DNA of 64,000 nt, from the NCBI RefSeq assembly GCF_000004075.3, contig NC_026659.2, positions 31,824,272 through 31,888,271 of the forward strand. Reading direction: 5' to 3'. A model generated the notes under the pieces. It was given only the letters and a program-made list of their open reading frames with translations. It did no database searches and had not been told where the DNA came from. The DNA comes from Cucumis sativus. Taxonomy: Eukaryota > Streptophyta > Magnoliopsida > Cucurbitales > Cucurbitaceae. This document shows positions 36,205 to 46,634 of this stretch, in pieces (position 1 is the stretch's first letter; every line of letters begins with the position of its first letter). The position numbers and the translations under genes are program-made.

Positions 36205-38336
36205 ATGGCTGAGGAAACCCAGAAGCCTGCTGCTGCCGAACCGCCGCCTTCTTCTCAGCCTGTCCCGGAAGAGCCTGCTGTTGTTCCGCCTCCTGCCCCT
36301 GAGAAGGAACTACCTGACCCTGCTCCTGCTCCTGCCAACCCTGATTCGGTGGAGGAAGTTGCAGAGGCCGAGAAGCCCAAGGCGGCCGACGACTTTGAGA
36401 AGATCTCTCAGTCGGTTTCTTTCAAGGAGGAGACCAACGTTGTTTCTGAGCTTCCGGAGTCGCAGAGGAAGGCGCTGGCCGATCTTAAGCTTCTGATTCA
36501 GGAAGCTCTCAATAACCACGACTTCACTGCCCCTCTACCCCCTCCCCCGGCCAAGGAAGAAGAGAAGCCGACCGAGGAAAAGAAGGAAGACTCTGACAAA
36601 CCTGCCGAAGACCCTAAAATCGAACAGGAATCCGAAGCTGTACCCCAGGAACAACCTCTCAAGGAAGCTGTGGTCGAAGAGCCTCCCAAATCCCAACCAG
36701 AACCAGAACCAGAGACTGTGACCGTCACGGTCACGGTGGAAGATACAATCACTCCTAATCCCGCGCCCGAGACTTCCTTGGCTCCAAAACCCGAAGAGAA
36801 GGCGGAAGAGACGTCGAAGGTGGTGGAAAAAGTGGCAGTTATCGACGAAGATGGTGCCAAGACGGTGGAAGCGATCGAGGAAACTGTAGTTGCGGTCTCC
36901 GCCCCGGAGCCGAAGGAACCAGCCCTTCCCACGGAAGAGGCGGAGGCAGAGGCCGAAGCAGAAGCGGCAGAGCCTGTGCCGCCACCTCCACCAGAGGAGG
37001 TGTTCATCTGGGGAATTCCTCTCCTCGGCGACGAAAGGAGCGATGTGATCCTGTTGAAATTCCTCCGAGCCAGAGACTTCAAGGTGAAAGATGCTTTCAC
37101 TATGATCAAGAACACCGTTCGTTGGCGAAAACAATTCGGCATCGAGGCTCTTCTGGACGAGGACTTGGGCAACCAGTGGGACAAAGTGGTGTTCTCCCAT
37201 GGCGTCGACAGGGAAGGCCACCCTGTCTGCTACAACGTGTTCGGTGAGTTCGAGAACAAGGACTTGTATCAAGCCACCTTCTCTGACGACGAAAAGAGCC
37301 TCAAATTCTTGCGATGGAGGATTCAGTTTTTGGAGAAGAGCATCATAAAACTCGACTTCAGCCCCAGTGGCATCTCCACCATTGTTCAAGTCAACGACCT
37401 CAAAAACTCGCCTGGACTCACAAAGTGGGAGCTCAGAAACGCCACCAGGCGAGCTCTGCAACTATTACAAGACAATTATCCTGAATTCGCTGCCAAACAG
37501 GTATTGCCGTATTCAATCCATTTTTCTTTCCCCCTGCAAAACAATTTTTATTAAGTAATTGTTTGATCTTACGACGGATGGATTTAATTCCTCTGAAGGT
37601 GTTCATCAACGTGCCATGGTGGTATTTAGCCGTGAACAGGATGATCAGCCCCTTTTTCACTCAGAGAACGAAGAGCAAGTTTGTGTTCGCCGGACCATCG
37701 AAGACTGCTGAGACCCTATTCAAGTGAGTGTGTAATTACAAATTTTGTTTTGATTTGTTTTGTTTGCCCTTCTCATTTTTCTGCCATTATGTCTCAATCT
37801 CATCTAGCCTTGGCCTTTACTTTTGTTTCCTTGTGTTCCTCTCTCAGGTACGTTGCTCCTGAACAAGTACCAGTTCAATATGGTGGATTAAGCAGGGAAG
37901 GCGAGCAAGAATTTTCCGTTGAAGACCCTGTTACTGAAGTTGCCATAAAGGCTGCAGCGAAACACACTGTTGAATTCCCAATTTCTGAGGTAGGAGGACA
38001 TGTTCTTATCAGAATGCTCGTGTTTTTTTCTCTGTTTATTTGAATTGATTATAAAAGAAGATCCATCTGTTTTTGTAGCCAAGCCTTCTGGTTTGGGAAT
38101 TGAGAGTTGTAGGATGGGATGTCAGCTATGGGGCAGAGTTCTCGCCCAGTGCTGAAGGTGGCTATACTGTGATTGTACAGAAGACAACGAAGCTTGGGCC
38201 AGCTGATGAACCTGTGATCTCCAACAGCTACAGGGTTGGTGAAGCTGGTAAAATTGTGCTCACCATCGACAATTTGAGCTCCAAGAAGAAGAAGATCTTG
38301 TTGTACAGATCAAAGACCAAACCCGTTTCTGATTGA
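36205..38336 (+). CDS. PATL: Patellin (SEC14-GOLD phosphoinositide-binding protein)
   Basis: Four exons join in frame: 36205-37500, 37599-37723, 37848-37989 and 38079-38336. They give 606 aa. The start ATG 36205 (MAEETQKPAAAEPPPSS) follows a CT-rich leader. Residues 1 to about 260 are acidic and rich in Pro, Glu and Ala, as in patellins. About 265-320 form the CRAL-TRIO N segment (VILLKFLRARDFKVKDAF), about 325-480 the SEC14 lipid-binding domain (GVDREGHPVCYNVFGEFENK, then VFINVPWWYLAVNRMISPFF), and about 490-600 a GOLD domain (VWELRVVGWDVSYGAEFSPS). Family knowledge: patellins bind phosphoinositides and act in membrane trafficking at the cell plate and plasma membrane, including auxin-carrier positioning. 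The long N-terminus suggests a PATL1/2/3-type member. The exon structure is complete. Confidence 0.94.
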
Positions 38337-39742
38337 TGGAGTTGCAAAAGCTTGATCAAATCATCTATTTCAATTTGATGATGAATACAAAACTGCAGAC
38401 ACAATAAGCAGGGTTCTCTATTTATGAATGATACAATGTTTTTTTTTTTTCTTTTCTTGTTCCATTTGTTGAAAAATTTAAATCTTATTTCTCCAATTTG
38501 GATAGTCTTACAAACAGGATTGGTGGGTGGGAGTTGGATTTCTTTTGTATGCCTTCTTTCTTTCTATGTTTGCTTGGTTGTGATCATTTGAGGTCGCTGC
38601 CTGCTAAATTGGCAGGGAGAACTGTCTGAAATTGTCTGGACTCCCAGGAACAAGAGGAAGAGGAGAGGGCTTTGTGTTGGTTCTCTTGATAGTATTCTGT
38701 AAAATTTGTGTAAATTTGTTGTATTATTTATTTGTTACTCTATTTCCTTCAATTTGTGTATTGGTTTATTTTTCTATCTTAAATCAAAATATTTGTCGCC
38801 CTTAGTTTCTTTTTTCTTCTTTGATCATTCATGTTTGTTAATACAGTTGTATTTTCTTGGCATGATTAGCTTTTTGCCAATGACTTGACCGACAAGTTTC
38901 AAAGCCATCCAGCCTGTCTTTGTTCTCTCATCTGGCTTTTGATAATGGAGTTTTGAAATTGTGGAAAATGACTATTTTATTAAAGGATATTGACTCTGTT
39001 GGATGAACCAAAATAATTGTAGAGAGAGAGTTGGCCAAAGCACATATCAACAGAAGTTTCTCTTTTTCATGTTGATGGGTTTTGATAAGTCTTATCATAA
39101 ATATAATTTCTTGAAGGTAAATACATAGATAGATGACCCTAAAACTCTATTGATTCGAGGGTTGAGAAGTTCTTTCTTTTGGCTAGTTGAAGTTGAACTA
39201 AACCAGATTTTTGGTTTGACTATTTATAAATATAAAACTTTGGGGTTTCTACTTCACGTTCCTCGCGCTTCTTTGCAATTTCTATCAGGTCTCAGTTTTC
39301 TCGATATCTGTCAAGCTTTTTCCGGTTGATCGTCCAAGATCTTTCCATCTCTTGTGCTTCCTCCATCATATTTGATCTCTCAAGCTCTCTCTGAATTCAT
39401 TGTCAACTCTCACTCTAAACTTTTCTAAGTGTGAATTTGAACTTTTTACTTTGAGTTTAAGGGTTCGTGAGATGGAGGGGATTTGCTTCTATTATGATAC
39501 TTGAGTTAAATGACCGATCTGCAGAAGATTGTCGAGAGATTCCACAAACAAATTAATTTGTAGGTGACTTTGAGGGGTTGTGGAAAGAGAAAATACTGGC
39601 AATGTCTAAATTACAAAAAAGAAAAAACTCCACCACATATCGCGGTGATACAACTCTGAGCTCAACTGTACGTATTGGGTGACGTGTGATAGTTGTATCG
39701 TATAAAAATAAAGAGAGAAAGAAAAGAAATGGTAAATCTAGG
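38337..39742. other. Intergenic between patellin and LON-domain gene
   Basis: It contains the patellin 3' UTR and the next gene's promoter side. I see no coding region or repeat of note. Confidence 0.55.
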
Positions 39743-42700
39743 ATGAGGATAATGCTAATGGGTCCCATAAGTTGCAGCGTTCAAACTGGGGTTTCTCTGA
39801 ATCTTGCTGGTTCCTTCACTTTGGTTGGCATTCCCAATCCGGGGAGAGTTTCTTCATTCCTTCCCAGAAGTAGAAGTATAAGTAGGGTCCCCCTGATCAT
39901 TACTGAACGCCACTTCAGCAAGAACAGAATATTTCATTCTCAAGCACAACCTCCCCTACTTTCTGCCGAGAGAAGATGGAATTTATCCGTGTATGCCACC
40001 ACCTCTCTAGACCTTCCGCTGCTTCCCTTTGGTGTCAATGACGTAAATCACCAACCCCTTCTCTGCATTTACTTCAAGTTTTGTTAGTTCTGCACCAAAT
40101 CCCCAACCATATGTAATCTGAACAAAAGTCAATTACTTCTTTTACTTTCTATTTTGTGTCCATGGTGGATTTTGTTTCTCTTGTTCTTAGCTATCTCTTG
40201 AATGCTTTCTGTAGCTCTTCTTTAATATAACGTCTTTTCATCCCCACCAATCTTCCTTACCTTTCATCATCTGCTACAATACTCCACTCTTTCTAGTTCG
40301 TTAAAAATTGTATTCCAGTTTCTTACCTGCTTTGCAGGTTCTTGTTCCGTCGGAGAGTAAAACACTGCATCTCTATGAAGCCAGGTATCTAGCTCTATTG
40401 GATGAGGTACACACTTTTAGACACTTTTTATCTTATATAATGTCAAATTTGTGTATTAAGTCTGGTTGATGCTATGTACACATTGCGCATGTTTGTTCTG
40501 CATGGACGTGCTTTCAAATTTCTGTCTTTTATGGTGTACAAATCTTAACATCATTTAGCTGTTTCATTTTTAGATTGGCTAATCATATTGTTTTGTGTTC
40601 TGATCTGTGAGGCTGTCCATCAGCTGCGTCTTTAATCTTTTGTTATGCATTAACATCTTGGTGGGATCTATCTCCATTACAAGTTGGGACAATTTAAAAC
40701 AGGAAGATACCAAGTTTTTGTTACTTATTATGATAATTGGGTTTGGTTTTGCAGTACGATTTTTTAAATTCCAATAAGCTTAATGTGCTAGTAAGTTCAT
40801 AGTCTTCGAGCATGTTTGGAATTATTTTTGAACTGTTTATAAAATATTTTTGTTTGCACTTAGAGTTAGTATTTTAGGCAATCTATAAAGTCATTCCAAA
40901 TCGACCTTAAGTTCTATTTGAGTGAAGTGGGATGGAAACAAGGTAAGTCTTCTACTTATCTGTGGCTTAAGTTCTGTGTGTATACATATATGTATGTTTG
41001 CTTTCAAATTCCATGTAATCATGTATTCTTAACTCCTTGGTATGTTCTGCTGCTGGAATCAATTTGGCCCTTGTTCTATGATAAGATTTTGAGTCTGCAT
41101 GCAGTTCCTCTACCTGGAACATATTTCATATTCTTTTTGGTTTCTCTGCTGCAAACCAAAGGAATGAGGTTTGTGCAAATAGCCGATGAAGATGAGTGAT
41201 TTCTCCTAGTTTGGAAGGGATGGAACTTATTCCCAGCCCGCAAACTGTTCGACTTGCTGATGATCTTTCTACTTCCTACTTTTCCTTTATTGATGTTATC
41301 ATATTCTTCAGTTAATTTTGTTGGTGGTGATTGCTTCAGTCCCACTGTGGTTGATTGGTTGGTTAGCCTTTGTATTTAGGTTTTACTTTTTTGGCATTTT
41401 TGGTTCTTTTATTCTTCTGTTTGGTTCCTCTACTCTTGGTTCTTTTTCTTTTTCTCCCTCTCTCTCTCTCGAGGCGAGTTTATCTTTGATTTTTTTCTTC
41501 CTTTCCATATACCGATGAAATTTTTGCTTTTTGTAAAAAAAAAAAAAAACGAGATGTATGTAATGTCATCATTTTTTTTAGAAAAAGATTTTTACTTGCT
41601 TTATTTAATCAAAATCAGCCCTGACTTGAGCATACTAGTTGCAGTCTTTATTTAGGAAGAACAAAGTTTTCGTGCATTTTGTGTTGGATCCTGTCGCTGT
41701 CAGTGACTCATCAAGGGAAATATCATTTGCAGCTAGACATGCTTGTTTAGTTTTCATTGAGAATGTAAGTTTCAAAACATTGAATATGTATATACACATA
41801 TATATCTTTAATGGGAACACATGAAAATATTTTGATCTACAATCAGTTTCAGCTAACTGCAGGTCGAGAGATTGCAGGTGGGGGCATTAGTTACCATCAG
41901 AGGAATTGGACGTGTCAAAATCATTGAGCTTCTGCAAGCAAGTGACAAGTGAATTGATTCAAACCAGTTTTTTATTTACCAGTTATGAATTAAACTCGAA
42001 TGCTGATTTGTGGTTATTTTAACCATCTTTTGGTATACTATTTTTCAGGTTGATCCTTATTTACGTGGCACAATTTTATCTGTGAGGGATAATATTGTTC
42101 AAGATGAATGTTTGTTAAGTTCAAAAGTGATGGACGTCAAAAACGTTCTTCATAATTTGAATAGTTTGGAGATCAAATTGAAGGTATGACTTTTTCCCTC
42201 TCTCAGCAGCAGTCATTTCTATTAAATTTCAATTTCATGATTTTTGGTTACATAATCTTGAACCGTAAAGAGGGAAAAGGGGTGGGGGGTAGGAGGATTA
42301 GATTCTTCTGTCCCCATCTCCGATTGGCTAATGGAAATTTTTTCCCCCATTCCCCATGCCATGTCCCATTTGCAGTGGGATCCTGGGGAAAAATGAACAA
42401 CTTAACCTTCAAGTGAGACACCTTCAGGGAATCTGCCATGAAGGAGCTTTGTAGTTGCTTTGGTGGTATTCCCTTTTGTACATCATTTCATTTTCCTTCT
42501 AACTGAAGTATTTTTACGTATGACTAGGCTCCCAAGGACGAATTGTTGCAGACTCAAATACTGAACTCACTTAATTGGGCTGAAAAGGGTATATATGTGG
42601 ACATTGATCAAAATTTTGTACCATCGTTGGCTGAAAGAGTATCCTTCGCAGCCTTCCAACCAGTTTCAGGTAAGTTTTCTTTGAATCACACCACCCATTT

Positions 42701-42971
42701 ACTTTCATTTTCTAGTTTAACTTGTATTTTGAGTTTCTAAAATAGATGGTCCAATTTCCTTTTCAGTAAAAAAACTAAGTTTTAAAGTTAATATGGTTTA
42801 ATTAATTTTTCAGGATCAACTAAATCTGAGTTGCAGAGTTTGCAGCTAAAAAAACTCAAGGCAATGGATATGAAGAATACCCATGAAAGGCTAAATAAAT
42901 CATTGAAATTAACAAAAGAAAATATATCCATTGTGGCAGCCAAACTTGCTATACAATCAATTGAAATTTAG
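39743..42971 (+). CDS. LON substrate-binding domain-only protein, probably plastid
   Basis: Seven exons join in phase: 39743-40042, 40338-40406, 41645-41764, 41863-41937, 42049-42183, 42528-42669 and 42814-42971. They give 332 aa. The first ~70 residues are rich in Ser, Arg and hydrophobic residues and lack acidic stretches, as in a chloroplast transit peptide. Then comes the Lon N-terminal (LAN) fold: LPLLPFGVNDVLVPSESKTL, HLYEARYLALLDE, VFVHFVLDPVAVS, CLVFIENVERLQVGALVTIR and VDPYLRGTIL. The end is helical (STKSELQSLQLKKLKAM, AAKLAIQSIEI). It matches the Arabidopsis proteins described as ATP-dependent protease La (LON) domain proteins. No AAA+ ATPase or Ser-Lys protease domain is present, so it is not itself a Lon protease; its biochemical role is unknown. 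Intron 4 appears to use a GC donor. Confidence 0.9.
40850..41550 (+). repeat. Possible retroelement 3' remnant in LON-gene intron 2
   Basis: The 1.24-kb intron 40407-41644 has T- and CT-rich sequence ending in a GTAAAAAAAAAAAAAAAC tail at about 41535-41551. This resembles a non-LTR or SINE-like 3' end. I found no coding match or target-site duplication, so the call is weak. Confidence 0.25.
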
Positions 42972-44645
42972 TAGCCTGTGAAAACTATGGATTGGGCATT
43001 CTGTGGTGTCGTGATAAGGGATAACCAACCCCAATCATGAAAGGTTGTGAAGTTGTTAACGTGGGAGTTCATATTATTTTGTTGGCCATACATGCAATCC
43101 TAAAATGTATTTATGCTGTTTTAAATATTTTGTTCTTTTTAAAACTGATCTAGTAAACTATGGGTTACAATCGCTAATCGTGGTAACCAACCTCAATCAT
43201 GAATGTGACTCCATTTTCGAGGTAATATTGATTGTTTCAGGCTCCAAATGCACTTGAAAATAGCTCTACTTTCTCTCTCGGCCTCCAAATCACCAAGTCT
43301 TCATCATGTCCTAACTTGAAGAAACTAAGAAATTGTATAGAGCTGAAATAACAATGGTGATGGGATACTGGCCCAAAATTAAGATAACGTGTTTCTATTA
43401 TTGCGGCATTGTGTGTGCTTGATGGTGCTAGGTTATAGAGACGAGGCACTGTTTGTGTTGCCGCATCGACTTTCAGCATTAAGGTTAGCATTGTAGGGTT
43501 TCTTATACACTTTTTTTAGCTCCTTTTTGCTTGTTTCATCAGGCCTTGATATCATTTTACCCTTCCTAATGTTATTTTCTTCGATTCATGTTTAAATTTC
43601 TTAAACATTCGTCCAAATATAAGGTTCCAACAAGATCAATATAGGAAAGTAAATAAATAAAGAAACTAATTCTTTTTTGGTGTTACGAGTTTTTTATTAA
43701 GGAATAATGGGTTTTGAACATGTGGAGTCTTATCCATGGAAATATCTTAGACCCATCTGCACTCTACAAAAGAGAAAAATGAAAGGACCTCATTGGGGAG
43801 GCCAATTGTAGCCCTTCAAAATAGATAAAATAGAATGACTAGTTTCTGTGCAAAAATAAAATTTGTGCAAGGGGCATCACTGATCATTTTATTTTGGTAA
43901 AAACGTCCAGCAATTCTTCAAAATTAAATCACTTCCTAGTTAGATGTAAATTAAACTATCACTAGGCTATAGCATTAATCACTTGTGATGACGATTACTT
44001 GTGATGACAACACATAACCAGCATAAAATCTTGTGACTTCATACTTGTGTGACGAAGGTTAGCTATGATTTTAGTTCAGAATCATCATCACCATCACATC
44101 TCATGCCATTATGTTTACAATAAAAGAAAAGTGTCGTCCCATTAAACAATTAGTTATTATGGCAATTTGTAAATAACATTGTATACCTAATAAATAACGG
44201 CGGTAAATTGACCTCGTGTCTAATTCATCCTATTCTGTTTTGATGACATTTAATACCTACCATTGTTGTTATGGAAAGAGACTTACAATCATTCCTACTG
44301 TTTAAACTTATACGAACTTAATACTAGCAAGTTGGGGTGTGCAGAGCTAGACACCGCACAATTATTTTTGTCACACGCGGGTTGAGTTGTTTTCCCCTCA
44401 AATTGATTGTTGATCCATTTGTCTAGTGTCAATGGAGTCCATCTAGATATTTTAGGAAGGACAAAAGAAGAAGAAGAAGATAAGTTTAAAAGAAAATGAA
44501 GATAAGAAATTGGTGATTTACATGGAAGCTTATAGGTTGTGTTTGTGGGTTTTATCCCCCCAACTCCCAACAGGATATTTTTAGGATATTTGTTTTGGAT
44601 GTCATCCATTGGCTGCACTGCAAATCTTCTGTTGGCTAAGAGAGA
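42972..44645. other. Intergenic between LON-domain and DLH-like genes
   Basis: About 1.7 kb of AT-rich DNA. I see no gene, RNA gene or clear mobile element. Confidence 0.55.
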
Positions 44646-46014
44646 ATGGGATTTGCCTCTGCTGGAGCGCAGTTGATTTCCCTTCCACCAACTGGGAGCA
44701 GTAGCCGCCGTGTCGGGAAGCCATTTCAACCACCTTACTTCAAATTTGCTTATCCTCTCCCTTCTGTATGTTTATTTCTCCTTTTCTTCTCTACCTTAAA
44801 TCTATTCTCCAACATGTTTGCTACAATGATGGAATCCTGATTTTCTTAAGGTTAAAGGATTGAGCCTTTTTTTTTTTTTTTAATAGAGGAAATACAGTAA
44901 TATGGGTGTTTGGAGATGGAAGGGTAAACTGCGTTATAGCGTAGAGGGCCGAATGAAGGATGATGATGATGATGATGCTTGTGAACTAGTGAATGGAATG
45001 GAGCTTTCAATTGGGGAACAACCTCATCATTCAATCCCTGCATATCTCTTTAAGGCAGTCAAGAACAATAATGGAACTGCTATTCTTCTCTTGTCCGATC
45101 TCTTTGCCTTTCAACATTCTTCCATTAGAGACTTTGCTTATCGTCTTGCTTGCATTGGCTTCAAGTATGCTGCCCAAACATTCACATTCAATTTCACTCT
45201 CAATACCAATTTTGTATCAAATAATATGAAAATGTTAAAATAATACATCAAAGTTAACGAAATTTATGTTATAATGAAGAAATGTTCATCGCACTTTTAT
45301 TTCGAATTTAAGAAATTTCGAATCTATCTGATGGATAAGTATAATTTTTTTTTTTTTATATTTGAAAATGTCCACTTTGAAACAGGGTTTAAAAATTATG
45401 TATCACGTAACATTTTGCTGCAGAATGCATCTTTTTCCTCTTAACCACGCCACAATAGTTTGCTGAAGTTGAACTGCAGTGTCTTACTTCCAGATTTAGT
45501 TCACGAAGATGTATGGGAGAAACCGCCAGCTGAACACTGTGCAAAACAAGAGATGCAGAGGATTGCAGAAGATATAGGAACAGTAACAAAATGGTTGACC
45601 GAAGAGTTTTCAGCAGCAGGCCTCTCAATGAAGCTTGGGATCATTGGATTTGGGTACGGGGGAGGCCGAGTAATAGATGTTCTAGCTCGAGACGAGGGTA
45701 CCTGTTTCTTGATTGGAGCCTCCATCTATGGCACTCAGGTAGATCCATCACTTGCTACCAAAGTCAAGGTTCCTGTGTTGCTCATCTCAGGGGACAATGA
45801 TCCACTTTGTCCAGTGAGTGTCATGAAGGATTTGGAGAAAGGGATTGGAGAAGGCTCCAAATTAGTGATATTTGGGGGAAGAGGCCATGGCTTTGTTCAC
45901 AATCCTGGATCTCCAGAAGAAGATGATGATGCTGAAAAGGCTTTTCTAATGCTTAGAAATTGGCTACATCACGGCTTGGTTGCAATTAATAATTTAGCTA
46001 ACTGCCATGGGTAA
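44646..46014 (+). CDS. Dienelactone hydrolase-family protein, catalytic Cys replaced by Gly
   Basis: Three exons join in frame: 44646-44765, 44887-45164 and 45480-46014. They give 310 aa. The N-terminal ~60 residues are Ser/Arg/Phe-rich and may target plastids; a run of six Asp follows (65-70). The alpha/beta hydrolase fold runs from about 77 (NGMELSIGEQPHHSIPAYLF) through ILLLSDLFAF, RDFAYRLACIGFNVLLPDL and KLGIIGFGYGGGRVIDVLA to LMLRNWLHHGL. Family DLH enzymes use Cys-Asp-His. Here Asp240 (SGDNDPLCP) and His269 (GRGHGFVH) are in place, but the nucleophile elbow reads GFGYGG with Gly191 where Cys is expected. The SDVFGFED-like loop is SDLFAFQH. It may therefore be inactive as a hydrolase. 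The frame is intact, so it is not an obvious pseudogene. Confidence 0.85.
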
Positions 46015-46634
46015 TATAGTAATAAATGAAATCAATGATTCTGGTCCCCTTTACTTTGATACCAAAATGCCCAAGGCCAGGGCGATGCCACACTTTTACG
46101 CAATTCAGCAATGCGATGCCGTCATTAATAAACACATACTTTCAATTGGTGAGATCAATATGTGTACGTAATTTTAGGGTAGAATTGATTTTGCTAAAAT
46201 TTCAATGATCCATATCGAGTAATAATTTTAACGACAAAAACAAAAACAAAACCTAAGTCTCATTAACCAGAGTCCAAAATATTTTATCACGTTTCCCTAC
46301 TACTTCAAGCCATCAAACTGCAAAGAGTACAATACAAAAGATGGTTGTCAAAGCATGAATTAGATAACCAAAGTGAGGGTGGCGAGAAGAGTACTTATTG
46401 ATTTCTTTTTTCCTCTCCAGCTCACGAAACTCTATAAGCAACAGGGGAAAGTTGCAGATGCTTACAAAAATCTGTAGCGTGCATGGAGGTGAAATATAAT
46501 GTCAACAAGCAAAAAAGTTTGCATTACACAATTGAAACCAAACATGGGAAAAGTAAGCTTAAACAATCTCAAGTAAAATTACGGTTTCACATCCATTCAA
46601 TCTCAAGACAGCTTGCTTCGCACAGTATTTGTCC
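46015..46634. other. Convergent 3' flanks of DLH-like and MIC10 genes
   Basis: About 620 bp contains the two 3' UTRs. I see nothing else in it. Confidence 0.6.

Noticed and set aside
36498-37461. Two long minus-strand frames (228 and 308 codons) opposite the patellin first exon
   Set aside because: They mirror the GC-rich, low-complexity patellin N-terminus. They have no domain, and the patellin frame is clearly the real one.
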